Source: JAHFUS01 sp035689115
GTDB taxonomy: Bacteria; Actinomycetota; Acidimicrobiia; Acidimicrobiales; GCA-2861595
Length of the DNA stretch: 64,000 bases
Direction: 5' to 3'
NCBI GenBank assembly: GCA_035689115.1
Contig: DASSMA010000033.1
Coordinates: forward strand, 1-64,000
Below the pieces are notes generated by a model. The model searched no databases, had not been told where the DNA came from, and saw only the letters and a list, made by a program, of their open reading frames with translations. Positions 10,008 to 18,743 of this stretch are shown in pieces (the first letter of the stretch is position 1; every line of letters begins with the position of its first letter). The translations under genes were made by a program, and so were the position numbers.

Positions 10008-11033
10008 GTGTACACCGACGGGGCCTGCATCGGGAATCCGGGGCCGGGCGGCTGGGCCTGGGCGGTGGCCGGCGCCGCCTATGCCAGCGGCGCCGAGCCG
10101 CAGACCACCAACCAGCGCATGGAGGTACGGGCCGCCCTCGAGGCGGTCACGTCCGTGGATGGCCGCCTGGAGGTCGTGAGCGACTCCACGTACGTCGTCA
10201 ACTGCTTCCGCGACCGGTGGTGGGAGTCGTGGAAGGCCCGGAACTGGCGCAACAAGGCGGGCCAGCCGGTGGCCAACCGCGACCTCTGGCAGCCGCTCAT
10301 CGAGGCGGTCCAGGACGAACCGGGCCGCGTGCGCTTCCGCTGGGTGAAGGGCCACTCGACCGACGCCATGAACGACCTGGTGGACCGGCTGGCCAACGAG
10401 GCGGCCCGCACCCAGCAGGGCCGCCGGGGCGAGGGACGCCCCGACACCCTCGGTCCGCCCGACCGCCCGGGCTCCCGGCGGAAGAAGTCGACTCCTTCGC
10501 CCGACACGACCGGGCCGAGCCTCCCCGCCGGCCGGCGGGTCGTGGTCGCCGGGCTGCGCCCTCCGGGGCTCGGCGGGTACGAGGCCAACCCGGTGGCCGA
10601 GGGCGTGCGCCGGCGCCTGGCCGAGGTGCTGGCGGCCAAGCGGGAGATGCACCCCGACCTCCTGGTGCTCACCGGGCTCGGCCTCGGCACCGAGCAGCTG
10701 GCGGCCGAGGCCGCCATCGACGCCGCCGTGCCCTACGTCCCGGTGCTGGCCTTCCCGGGCCAGGAGATCGTGTGGCCGGCCCCCACCCGCGAGCACTTCC
10801 GCGGGCTGCTCGACAAGGCCGAGGCGCAGGTGATGCTCGAGTCCACCACGCCGAAGACCCGCCAGGGCGTGGCCGGCAGCATGGGCCGGCGGGACGCCTG
10901 GATGGCCCGCAACGCCGACGAGGCCATCGTGGTCTGGGACGGCGTCGATCCGGCCGTCGGCCGCCTCCAGCGCACCCTGTCCGAGCACGTCGGCGAGGAG
11001 AACGTCTGGGTCCTGGAGCCGGGCCCGTCCTGA
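10008..11033 (+). CDS. RNase HI fused to a SLOG/YpsA-like domain
   Basis: Residues 1-145 are a type 1 RNase H that cuts RNA in RNA-DNA hybrids: YTDGACIGNPGPGGWAW carries the first catalytic Asp, MEVRAALEA the Glu, VSDSTYVV the second Asp, and HSTDAMNDLVDRLAN the last pair. After a proline-rich linker (about 146-170), residues 175-341 (VVVAGLRPPGLGGYE, VLTGLGLGTEQLAAEAA, ARNADEAIVVWDG) look like a Rossmannoid SLOG (YpsA/DprA-like) nucleotide-binding domain. The GTG start sits just before the conserved YTDG. Such a fusion is unusual; the second domain assignment rests on motif pattern only. Confidence 0.82.
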   Translation: MYTDGACIGNPGPGGWAWAVAGAAYASGAEPQTTNQRMEVRAALEAVTSVDGRLEVVSDSTYVVNCFRDRWWESWKARNWRNKAGQPVANRDLWQPLIEAVQDEPGRVRFRWVKGHSTDAMNDLVDRLANEAARTQQGRRGEGRPDTLGPPDRPGSRRKKSTPSPDTTGPSLPAGRRVVVAGLRPPGLGGYEANPVAEGVRRRLAEVLAAKREMHPDLLVLTGLGLGTEQLAAEAAIDAAVPYVPVLAFPGQEIVWPAPTREHFRGLLDKAEAQVMLESTTPKTRQGVAGSMGRRDAWMARNADEAIVVWDGVDPAVGRLQRTLSEHVGEENVWVLEPGPS

Positions 11034-11044
11034 TGGTTCGCTCC

Positions 11045-11137
11045 GCGCCATCCTGGCGCTCCGCTCACCGTCGCCGGCGCCCCGGCGGCGACCACGCCGG
11101 GTCTCGTATCCCCTCGGGGGGCCGCCATCCATGGCGG
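11045..11137 (-). repeat. inverted copy of the modular palindromic repeat
   Basis: On the minus strand this reads, in order, the ccatggatgg module, a GC-rich middle with gcgccggcgacg, and the gcgccaggatggcgc module, matching the array at 18744-19200. It fills the gap between the RNase H fusion and hyuA and supplies the apparent ATG at 11131. Confidence 0.7.
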
Positions 11138-13017
11138 CTCGGTGCGGCCTGACCTTGCAGCTCGGGGTAGACACCGGCGGCACCTTCACCGACGTGGTGA
11201 CCGGCGACGGGCGCATCGTGAAGGTGCTGTCCACGCCGGCCGACCCCGCCGAGGCGGTGGCCGCCGGCGTGGCGGCGGTGGGCGCCGGCCGCCCGTCGCT
11301 GCTGGCCCACGGCACCACGGTGGCCACCAACGCGCTGCTGGAGGGCACCGGTGCACCGGTCGCCCTGGTGAGCACCGCCGGCCTGGGCGACGTGGTCGAG
11401 ATCGCCCGCCAGGACCGCCCGTCGCTGTACGACCAGTGGGCCGACCGGCCGCCGCCCCTCGTGCCGCCCGGCCTCCGGCTGGAGGTGGGCGGCCGCCTCG
11501 ACGCCGCCGGCCGGGAGGTCGAGCCGGTCGACCCCGAGGCCGTCCCGGCCGTGCCCGCGGTGGCCGGCGTGGTGGCCGTGTGCCTGCTGCACGCCGACCT
11601 CGACCCCAGCCACGAGCGGTCGGTGGCCGCCGTGCTGCGGGAGCGGGGCCACGACGTGGTGTGCTCGCACGAGGTGTCGCCCGAATTCCGGGAGTACGAG
11701 CGCACGGTCACCACCGTGGTCGACGCCGCCCTGCGGCCGGTGTGCCGGGACTACCTCGGGCGGCTGGCGGCGGTCGCCGACGAGACGGTGGTGATGACGT
11801 CGGCGGGGGGCCTGGTGGGCCTCGACGAGGCCATGGCCCGGCCCGCCGCCCTGCTCCTCTCGGGGCCGGCGGGCGGGGTGCGGGCCGCCGCCGCGGCGGC
11901 AGTCGCGGCCGGGTTCCCCGACGCCGTCGGCTTCGACATGGGCGGCACGAGCACCGACGTCTGCCTGATCCTCGGCGGGGTCCCGGCGCCGGCCGCCCAG
12001 CGCACCGTGGCCGGCTACCCGGTGCGGCTCCCGTCGCTCGACATCCACACCATCGGCGCCGGCGGCGGCTCCATCGCCCGCCTCGACGCCGGCGGTGCGC
12101 TGGCCGTCGGACCGCGCAGCGCCGGCGCCAGCCCCGGCCCCGCCTGCTACGGGCTCGGCGGCACCGAGGCCACCGTCACCGATGCCGACCTCATCGCCGG
12201 CCGCATCCCCCACGACGCCGCCCTCCCGGGCCTCGGCCGCCTCGACGTGGACGCCGCCCTGGCCGCCCTCGACGCCGTGGGCGTGGAGGCCGAGGGGGTG
12301 CTGGCGGTGGTCGATGCCGCCATGGTGCAGGCGGTGCGGCGGGTGAGCGTGGAGCGGGGCGTCGACCCGCGGTCGCTGGCGCTGGTGGCCTTCGGGGGCG
12401 CCGGCCCGCTGCACGCCTGCGCCCTGGCCGAGGCCCTCGGCATGGCGGCGGTGGTCGTCCCGCCCCGCGCCGGCGTGCTGTCGGCCGCCGGCCTCCTGGG
12501 GTCACCCCGCCAGGCGGTGCTGGTGCGCTCGTGGCCCCGCCCCCGCGACCACGCGGCGCTGGGCGACGGCCGCTTTCATCTGGCGCGCGCCGCCGCCCGG
12601 CGCCTGGCCGGCGCCCCGCCCGACGCCCACGCCCGGGTGATGATGGACCACCGCACGTCCCGGGGCACGGTCACCCTGCAGAGCGGGCCGGTGGTGGAGG
12701 TCGAGCTGGGCCTCGACTGCCGCTACGCCGGCCAGAGCCACGAGCTCACCGTGCCGTCGGTGGCCGCCTTCGAGGACGAGCACCGCCGGCGCAACGGCTA
12801 CGCCCGTCCCGGGGCGCCGGTGGAGGTCGTCGCCCTGCGGGCCACCGCCCGGCTGCCGGCGCCCGTCCCCCTCGACCGGCTGCCGGCGCCCGGCGGTCCG
12901 CCCCGCCGCCCGGCCCGGGGACCGGCGGTGCTGGTCGAGCCCGACTGCACGGTGTGGGTCGCGCCGGGGTGGACGGCGGCCGTCGACCAGAACGGCTCCT
13001 GGGTGATGACCAGATGA
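11131..13017 (+). CDS. hydantoinase/oxoprolinase family protein, subunit A
   Basis: A protein of about 628 residues of the HyuA/5-oxoprolinase group, ATP-dependent enzymes opening cyclic amides such as hydantoins. LGVDTGGTFTDVV near residue 11 is the N-terminal ATP-binding motif, GFDMGGTSTDV near 267 the second, and IGAGGGSIARLD near 311 a family block. The ATG at 11131 lies in a repeat element; TTG 11155, which begins just before LGVDTGG, is a likely alternative. It overlaps the subunit B start by four bases (ATGA). The physiological substrate is unknown. Confidence 0.88.
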   Translation: MAARCGLTLQLGVDTGGTFTDVVTGDGRIVKVLSTPADPAEAVAAGVAAVGAGRPSLLAHGTTVATNALLEGTGAPVALVSTAGLGDVVEIARQDRPSLYDQWADRPPPLVPPGLRLEVGGRLDAAGREVEPVDPEAVPAVPAVAGVVAVCLLHADLDPSHERSVAAVLRERGHDVVCSHEVSPEFREYERTVTTVVDAALRPVCRDYLGRLAAVADETVVMTSAGGLVGLDEAMARPAALLLSGPAGGVRAAAAAAVAAGFPDAVGFDMGGTSTDVCLILGGVPAPAAQRTVAGYPVRLPSLDIHTIGAGGGSIARLDAGGALAVGPRSAGASPGPACYGLGGTEATVTDADLIAGRIPHDAALPGLGRLDVDAALAALDAVGVEAEGVLAVVDAAMVQAVRRVSVERGVDPRSLALVAFGGAGPLHACALAEALGMAAVVVPPRAGVLSAAGLLGSPRQAVLVRSWPRPRDHAALGDGRFHLARAAARRLAGAPPDAHARVMMDHRTSRGTVTLQSGPVVEVELGLDCRYAGQSHELTVPSVAAFEDEHRRRNGYARPGAPVEVVALRATARLPAPVPLDRLPAPGGPPRRPARGPAVLVEPDCTVWVAPGWTAAVDQNGSWVMTR

Positions 13018-14531
13018 CTCTCGACCCGGCGTCCCTCCAGGTCCTCATCTCCCGGCTGGTGGGCGTGGCCGACGAGATGGGGGCTGTCCTGCGCCGAGCC
13101 GCCTTCTCGCCCAACATCAAGGAGCGGGCCGACTGCTCGGCCGCGCTGTTCACCCCCGACGGTGAGCTGCTGGTGCAGGCCGAGCACATCCCCGTCCACC
13201 TGGGCTCCATGCCCGCGTCGGTGCGAGCCGCCCTGGCCCTCGAGGTGGGGCCGGGCGAGCAGGTGATCCTCAACGATCCCTTCGCCGGCGGCACCCACCT
13301 CAACGACGTCACCCTGGTGGCGCCCTGCCACGTCGACGGCCGGCTGGTGGGGTGGGCGGCCAACCGGGCCCACCACGCCGACCTGGGCGGGATGGCGCCC
13401 GGGTCGATGCCGCCCGAGGCCGTCGAGATCGCCCAGGAGGGCCTGCGGGTGCCGCCGGTGCGGTGGTCGGACGGCGTGGCCGCCGTCCTCGTCGCCAACT
13501 CCCGCACACCCGACGAGCGGCGGGGCGACCTCGACGCCCAGCTGGGCGCCAACCGGGTGGGCGTCGAGCGCCTGGCCGAGCTGTCCGGCGAGCCGCTGGC
13601 CGAGGTCGTGGCCTACGGCGAGCGCCGCATGCGGGCCGCCCTGGCCGAGTTGCCCGACGGCACCTGGCGCTTCGAGGACGTGCTCGACTCGGCCGGCCCC
13701 CGGCCCGACCAGCAGTCGCCCTCGCGCATCGTCGTCACGCTCACCGTGGCCGGCGACGAGGCGACCTTCGACTTCACCGGCACCGACCGCCAGCGGCCCG
13801 GCAACGTCAACGCCGTCGAGGCGGTGACGGTGAGCGCCGTCGCCTTCGCCGTGCGGGCGGTCACCGACCCCACCATCCCGGCCAACGGCGGCGCCCTCCG
13901 CCCGGTGCGGGTGATCGCGCCGGCCGGCTCGGTGGTGGCCGCCGTCCCGCCGGTGGCGGTGGGGGCCGGCAACGTGGAGGTGAGCCAGCGGGTGGCCGAC
14001 GTGTGCCTCGGCGCCCTGGCCCAGGCCGTCCCCGACCGGGTGGGCGCCGCCGGCCAGGGCACCATGAACAACGTCCTGCTCGGTGGCGAGGGCTGGGTGT
14101 ACTACGAGACGGTTGCCGGCGGCCAGGGTGGCCGCCCCGGCCGGGCTGGCATGAGCGGCGTCCACACCGCCATGACCAACACCCGCAACACCCCGGTGGA
14201 GGCGCTGGAGCGGCACTTCCCGCTGCGGGTGCTTCGCTACCGGCTGCGGCGGGGCTCGGGCGGCGCCGGCCGCTACGCCGGCGGCGAGGGCATCGAGCGC
14301 GACCTGCTCGTGCTGGAGGACGTCACCGCCTCCCTGGTCACCGAGCGCCGGATGTCCCGGCCGTGGGGGCTGGCCGGCGGGGAGCCGGGGGCGCCGGGGG
14401 AGAACTGGCTGCTGCCCGGCGGCGACGGGGCGGCCGCCGAGCGCCTCCCCGACAAGTGCACGGTGCGGCTGCGGGCCGGCGACGTGCTGCGCATGCTGAC
14501 GCCCGGCGGCGGCGGGTGGGGGACCGCGTGA
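13014..14531 (+). CDS. hydantoinase B/oxoprolinase family protein
   Basis: A 505-residue partner of subunit A. Family marks include the start LDPASLQVLISRLVGVADEMG, FSPNIKERADCSAALF, NDPFAGGTHLNDVTLV, and HHADLGGMAPGSMP around residues 25-135. Together the two subunits should hydrolyse a hydantoin- or oxoproline-like ring using ATP. Its start ATG overlaps the stop of subunit A. A hairpin 48 bases past its stop may end the transcript. Confidence 0.9.
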   Translation: MTLDPASLQVLISRLVGVADEMGAVLRRAAFSPNIKERADCSAALFTPDGELLVQAEHIPVHLGSMPASVRAALALEVGPGEQVILNDPFAGGTHLNDVTLVAPCHVDGRLVGWAANRAHHADLGGMAPGSMPPEAVEIAQEGLRVPPVRWSDGVAAVLVANSRTPDERRGDLDAQLGANRVGVERLAELSGEPLAEVVAYGERRMRAALAELPDGTWRFEDVLDSAGPRPDQQSPSRIVVTLTVAGDEATFDFTGTDRQRPGNVNAVEAVTVSAVAFAVRAVTDPTIPANGGALRPVRVIAPAGSVVAAVPPVAVGAGNVEVSQRVADVCLGALAQAVPDRVGAAGQGTMNNVLLGGEGWVYYETVAGGQGGRPGRAGMSGVHTAMTNTRNTPVEALERHFPLRVLRYRLRRGSGGAGRYAGGEGIERDLLVLEDVTASLVTERRMSRPWGLAGGEPGAPGENWLLPGGDGAAAERLPDKCTVRLRAGDVLRMLTPGGGGWGTA

Positions 14532-14578
14532 GACGGCCGAGAGCGATCTCACGGACGAGCATGGCCGGCTCGTGATCG

Positions 14579-14602
14579 CGGTGAGCGGTCAACCGCTCAC
14601 CG
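14579..14602 (+). terminator. hairpin downstream of the hydantoinase operon
   Basis: Perfect 11-base arms (cggtgagcggt and accgctcaccg) around CA form a stem 48 bases after the hyuB stop. No T-tract follows. Confidence 0.5.
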
Positions 14603-14619
14603 TCACCGCCGGCCCGGCG

Positions 14620-14846
14620 GTCTGCGTCTGCGGTCACTCGTCTGCTCCGCCACAAGTTCCCGTTCAGCCGGTTCCTGTCGGCCGACGCGACGGCCGCCTT
14701 GCAGGAGGGGCGGTGTACGACGCCCTGGTCGGCGCCGCCGCCCGCGAGCACGGCTTGCCACTGGCCACCGTCGATCGGCGGGCGCTCGACGCCTACCGGG
14801 TGCTCGCAGTCGACGTCGAACTCGTCCCGGTGGGGGGCCGGGGAAC
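14620..14846 (+). pseudogene. decayed VapC-like PIN toxin remnant
   Basis: Two frames together read like the end of a VapC ribonuclease: TRLLRHKFPFSRFLSADATA in one frame, then VYDALVGAAAREHGLPLATVDRRALDAYRVL in the next. The second part matches the usual PIN-domain C-terminus with its late acidic residue (TVDRRALD). The N-terminal catalytic part and any VapB antitoxin are missing, so this is a frameshifted fragment. The rest of the 14532-14860 gap shows only the hairpin noted above. Confidence 0.5.
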
Positions 14847-14860
14847 GACCGGAGTGGCGA

Positions 14861-15535
14861 TCAGCGCACCAGGTCGACCAGGAAGGGGTTGGTGCGTCGC
14901 TCGTCGCCCACCGTGGTGGTGGGGCCATGGCCGGGGAGCACCTGCACCTCGTCGGCCAGCGGGAGGATCTTCTCGGCCATCGACGCCAGCAGCTGCTCGA
15001 ACGAGCCGCCCGGGAGGTCGGTGCGGCCGATGGAGCCCTTGAACAGGTGGTCGCCGCTGAACAGGATCGGCCCCTCGCCGTCCACCTCGAGCAGCAGGCA
15101 GGTGGACCCCTGGGTGTGGCCGGGCGTGTGCAGGGCGGTGAAGGTCATGCCGGCGCCCCGCACCACCTGGCCGTCGGGCAGGTGGTGGATCAGCTCGGGC
15201 GGCGTGAGGTCGAGCCCGGCCTGGGCCAGGAAGGGGCCGAGGCCGACGCTGGTGCCGATCGGGTCGAGGAGCATGTGGCGGTCGGCGTCGTGGATGTGCA
15301 CGGGCACGCCGCCGCCCGACTGGCGGGCCAGGGTGGACATGCCGCCCACGTGGTCGGCGTGGCCATGGGTGGCGATGAGCGCCACCAGGCGCAGCCCGGC
15401 GGCCGCCAGCCGCTCCACGATGGGGCCCGGCTCGGGCGGCGCGTCGACGAGCACGCACTCGCCGCCGGGGCCGGCGGGGGCCACGATCCATGCGTTGGTC
15501 TGGGCCACCCACAGCGGCAGCCGCTCGATCAGCAC
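14861..15535 (-). CDS. MBL-fold metallo-hydrolase (glyoxalase II-like)
   Basis: A 224-residue metallo-beta-lactamase-fold hydrolase. The metal motif THGHADH is near residue 75; further ligands appear in HTPGHTQGST, FSGDHLFKGSIGRTDLPGG and LPGHGPTTTVG. This set is typical of the glyoxalase II-like group that hydrolyses thioesters. It is followed 34 bases later, upstream on the strand, by the phosphatase gene, in the same direction, and may be co-transcribed with it. Substrate unknown. Confidence 0.9.
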   Translation of the reverse strand: MLIERLPLWVAQTNAWIVAPAGPGGECVLVDAPPEPGPIVERLAAAGLRLVALIATHGHADHVGGMSTLARQSGGGVPVHIHDADRHMLLDPIGTSVGLGPFLAQAGLDLTPPELIHHLPDGQVVRGAGMTFTALHTPGHTQGSTCLLLEVDGEGPILFSGDHLFKGSIGRTDLPGGSFEQLLASMAEKILPLADEVQVLPGHGPTTTVGDERRTNPFLVDLVR

Positions 15536-15569
15536 CGGACGACGCTACCGGGCCTGCCCTGAAGCGCCC

Positions 15570-17357
15570 TCAGGACGGCGCCTCGACCTCGAACCACACC
15601 CGCTTGCCCTGGCGGGTGGGCAGCACGCCCCAGTCGTGGGCCAGGTTGTCGACGATCAGCAGTCCCCGGCCGTTCAGGTCGTCGTCGTCGGCCTCCCGGG
15701 CCTGGGGCAGCGCGGTGGAGCCGTCACCCACCTCCACCCGGACGACCGGGCCCAGGTAGCGGACGATGACGGTGAGCTCGGTGGCGGCGTGGAGGACGGC
15801 GTTGGTGGCGACCTCGGACGTGAGCAGGTCGATGTCGCCGCCCGCCAGGCCGTCGAGCCGCCAGCTGGCCAGCAGGCGGCCCAGCAGCCGGCGGGCCACG
15901 CCGACGCTGGCCGGGTCCGGGGCCAGGCGGATGCGCGCCTCCCGCGGCGGCGCCGGCGGCCGGCGCCAGAGGTCCGGCTGCTGGTCGCCGAGCGGGTACC
16001 CCGGCAGGTGCAACGCGTCGGCCGGGACGCCGGTGGCGCCGGTGATGCGGCCGACGGGGTCGGTCAGGGCGTCCTCCGGCACCCGCACCACCACGATGGC
16101 CACGTCGTCGCGCAACTCGCCGCCGGCGAAGGCGTGGGCGGAGGCCAGCAGGCGGTCGGCGACCTCCTCGGCGGGAACGCCCGAGCAGTCGAGCAGCACG
16201 TCCTGGAGGTGCTCGTCGCCGAACAGCTCGCCGGTGTCGTTGCGGGCCTCGGTGATGCCGTCGGTGAGGATCACGAGGGCGTCGCCGGGCCCGAGGCCGA
16301 CCCGGTCGTCGGCCGGGGCGGCGTCGTCGAACAGGCCGAGGGGCGGCGCGACGTGGCCCCGGATGTCGATCCACCCGGCCCGGCGGATCACGACGGGACG
16401 CGGGTGGCCGGCGCTGGCCAGGGTGACCCATGCGCCGCAGGTGTCGAGCTCCAGCCGGGCGAGGACCGCCGAGCAGAAGTGGTCGTCGCCCTGGGCGGCG
16501 TCGTCGCCCAGGAGGACGCCGTTCAGGTCGGCCAGCACGTCGGCGGGCGGGAAGGTGCGCACGGACGAGGCCCGGACAGCCCAGCGGGCCAGGGCGGCGA
16601 GGGCGGCGGCCCGGGGCCCACGGCCGCACACGTCGCCCACCACCACGCCCCAGTCGTTGGTGCCGAGGCGGAACACGTCGAGGAAGTCGCCGCCCACCGG
16701 CATGGGGCCCTCGCCGGCCTGGTAGCGGGTGGCCAGCTCCATGCCGGGCAGGGCCGGCGGCCGGGGCGGCAGCAGGCTGGCCTGGAGGGCGTCGGCCAGC
16801 TCGCCGGCCTGCCGGCGGAGGCCGTCCTCGCCGGCCGGCACGCCGGAGGCGGCGCGGAGGTCGAGCTGCTCGACCACCACGGCGGCCAGGTCTCGGAGTA
16901 CCGCCAGGTCGGCGTCGCTCACGACGCGGGGGCGGGTGTCCATGACGCACAGCGTCCCGAGCCGGGCGCCGTCGTCCGTGACGAGGGGCGCGCCGGCATA
17001 GAAGCGCACCCCCGCCGGGCCCGAGACCAGCCAGTTGCTTTCGGTGCGGGGATTGGCGGAGGCATCGGGTACGACCAGGACGTCGTCGCCGAGGATGGCC
17101 GAGCCGCACAGGCCCGGTTCCGTCGGCACCGCGTCGACGGTGAGCGGGCCCTGGCGGGAGGTGAAGTGGATGCGGTCGGGCTCGACGACCGTCACCGCCG
17201 CCATCGGCGTGCCGAGGCAGCGGGCGGCCAGCGAGGTGATCCGGTCGAACGACGGGCCCTGGCCGCCGAGGAGGCCGAAGCGGCGGAGGGCGGCGAGGCG
17301 GGCCGGCTCGGCGAGGGCGTCGACCGCCCCGCCCGGGCTCGTCGTCGCTCCTGCCAC
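15570..17357 (-). CDS. GAF-PP2C (SpoIIE-like) phosphatase with HATPase domain
   Basis: A 595-residue soluble regulator with three domains: GAF (about 1-165; ITSLAARCLGTPMAAVTVVE), PP2C/SpoIIE serine phosphatase (about 200-400; GDVCGRGPRAAALAALARW and LVILTDGITEARND with metal-binding Asp residues), and an RsbW-like HATPase (about 465-595; TSEVATNAVLHAATEL, GRGLLIVDNLAHDWG). Such proteins act in partner-switching control of sigma factors by phosphorylating and dephosphorylating STAS anti-sigma antagonists. A GTG at 17357 follows GAGAGGA with good spacing. Its partners are not evident here, although a STAS-like protein lies at 51553. Confidence 0.9.
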   Translation of the reverse strand: MAGATTSPGGAVDALAEPARLAALRRFGLLGGQGPSFDRITSLAARCLGTPMAAVTVVEPDRIHFTSRQGPLTVDAVPTEPGLCGSAILGDDVLVVPDASANPRTESNWLVSGPAGVRFYAGAPLVTDDGARLGTLCVMDTRPRVVSDADLAVLRDLAAVVVEQLDLRAASGVPAGEDGLRRQAGELADALQASLLPPRPPALPGMELATRYQAGEGPMPVGGDFLDVFRLGTNDWGVVVGDVCGRGPRAAALAALARWAVRASSVRTFPPADVLADLNGVLLGDDAAQGDDHFCSAVLARLELDTCGAWVTLASAGHPRPVVIRRAGWIDIRGHVAPPLGLFDDAAPADDRVGLGPGDALVILTDGITEARNDTGELFGDEHLQDVLLDCSGVPAEEVADRLLASAHAFAGGELRDDVAIVVVRVPEDALTDPVGRITGATGVPADALHLPGYPLGDQQPDLWRRPPAPPREARIRLAPDPASVGVARRLLGRLLASWRLDGLAGGDIDLLTSEVATNAVLHAATELTVIVRYLGPVVRVEVGDGSTALPQAREADDDDLNGRGLLIVDNLAHDWGVLPTRQGKRVWFEVEAPS

Positions 17358-17436
17358 CTGCAGCGTCCTCTCCGGCCGTGATGCCTTACGACCACCTCGA
17401 TGGTACGGCACGACCCCGGGGAAGGGCCTCCGCCGG

Positions 17437-18072
17437 CTACTGGAGGCGGAAGCGCACGACCCGGTGGCGCCGCGGGCGCCGGTGGCGGGCGGGCTGGCGG
17501 CGCGCCGTGGTCTTGGGGGCGGCGGCGACGACCGGCGCCGCGGCGGCGGTGGTCGTGGAGGCGGTGAGCGGGACGGTCGCGGCGGCCATCGCAAACGTGG
17601 CGGTGGCCACCGCCGGAAGCTTCACGAACACCTCGGTGACCCAGACCCGGCCGTCGGCACCGACCGCCACACCCGTGCCGGTCGCGTCGAAGTCGCCCAG
17701 GATGTTCCCCCGGTGCTCGGGGGATGCCAGGAAGGCCGTCATGACGTCGTCGGCCGAGTACCCGACGCCGACGTTCTCGGCGACGCGCTGGGGATGGTCG
17801 ACGACTCCGGCGGTGAGCGTGGAGAGCTGGCTGTGGAGCAGCTGGCCGGCGGTCGCCATCTCCAGCGCGTGCCGGGTGGCGACGGCGTCGAGGCCGGCGT
17901 CGTCGGCCAGTCCCGGAAGCCCGGCCGACGCCCGTGCCGCCGCCAATCCCTCGCCGGCGGTGGCCGCCGATCCGGTGGTCGTGGCTGCCCCCACTCCGCC
18001 GGCGGCAACCATCGCCGCGACACCGAGGCGGCCAAGAAGGCGCGCTGGAACCGCGCTCGTCCGCATGCGCAT
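17437..18072 (-). CDS. secreted CAP-domain (SCP/PR-1) protein
   Basis: A 211-residue exported protein. It has a signal-peptide-like N-terminus (MRMRTSAVPARLLGRLGVAAMVAA), a CAP domain (about 40-155; ARASAGLPGLADDAGLDAVATRHALEM, HSQLSTL, AENVGVGYSADDVMTAFLASPEHRGNIL), and a basic, alanine-rich tail (about 160-211). CAP proteins are extracellular and their biochemical role in bacteria is poorly known. GAAAGGA lies five bases before ATG 18072. The 190-base 5' region holds no clear riboswitch, though such genes in actinobacteria often have one. Confidence 0.85.
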   Translation of the reverse strand: MRMRTSAVPARLLGRLGVAAMVAAGGVGAATTTGSAATAGEGLAAARASAGLPGLADDAGLDAVATRHALEMATAGQLLHSQLSTLTAGVVDHPQRVAENVGVGYSADDVMTAFLASPEHRGNILGDFDATGTGVAVGADGRVWVTEVFVKLPAVATATFAMAAATVPLTASTTTAAAAPVVAAAPKTTARRQPARHRRPRRHRVVRFRLQ

Positions 18073-18265
18073 CAGAATCCTTTCGAGGTGCCACGGACCC
18101 ACCACGACCCGCGGCCCACCGTTCGACGAAAGGTCCCGTCTCACCGCCGCGGCGCTGCGGCCCGGCCGACGTGCCCTGGCCCCCTCCGGCGCCGGGGAAA
18201 AAGGTAACAAACCCGATAGTGGATGGAAAGGGGGTTCCGTGAAAGTTCGGGACGGATGCCCCTGG

Positions 18266-18688
18266 TCATTCTCCGAGGTGCACGGCCCCCGTGTCGTCGA
18301 TGGTCCACCCGGGGTTGTGCGCCACTTCCCACGGATGGCCGTCGGGGTCGACGAACATCCCCGAGTAGCCGCCCCAGAAGGTGGGCGCCGGCTCCCTCGG
18401 GATGGTGCCGCCGGCCGCCCGGGCCTCGGCCACCACGGCGTCGACCTCCTCGGGCGAGCGGGCGTTGTAGGCGAGGGCGACGCCGCCCCAGCCGCCCTCG
18501 TCCTCGACGCCGGAGTCCTCGGCCAGGCTGCCCCGGTCCCAGAGGGCCACGATCATGCCGACGGCTTGGAAGAACACCACGCCGTCAGCGGTGCCGTTGT
18601 GGCTCTTCCACCCCAGACTCTCGTAGAACCGCAGGGCCCGCTCGAGGTCGGCCACCCCCAGGGTGACGAGGCTCAGTCGCTGTTCCAT
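18266..18688 (-). CDS. VOC family protein (glyoxalase/bleomycin-resistance fold)
   Basis: A 140-residue protein of the vicinal-oxygen-chelate superfamily. The start LSLVTLGVADLERALRFYESLGW and the late PTFWGGYSGMFVDPDGHPWEVAHNP are diagnostic of the paired beta-alpha-beta units. Residues H, E and others in PDGHPWEV are the usual metal or substrate contacts. The function cannot be set beyond the superfamily. Its start lies next to the repeat block. Confidence 0.9.
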   Translation of the reverse strand: MEQRLSLVTLGVADLERALRFYESLGWKSHNGTADGVVFFQAVGMIVALWDRGSLAEDSGVEDEGGWGGVALAYNARSPEEVDAVVAEARAAGGTIPREPAPTFWGGYSGMFVDPDGHPWEVAHNPGWTIDDTGAVHLGE

Positions 18689-18743
18689 GAGCAGAGCCTG
18701 CCATCCAGGTCAGGCTGGCGCGCAGGGCGCGTCGGGCAACCCC

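Noticed and set aside
17437..18265. c-di-AMP riboswitch before the CAP-domain gene
   Set aside because: Such genes often have one in actinobacteria, but I could not find the conserved sequence blocks in 18073-18265.
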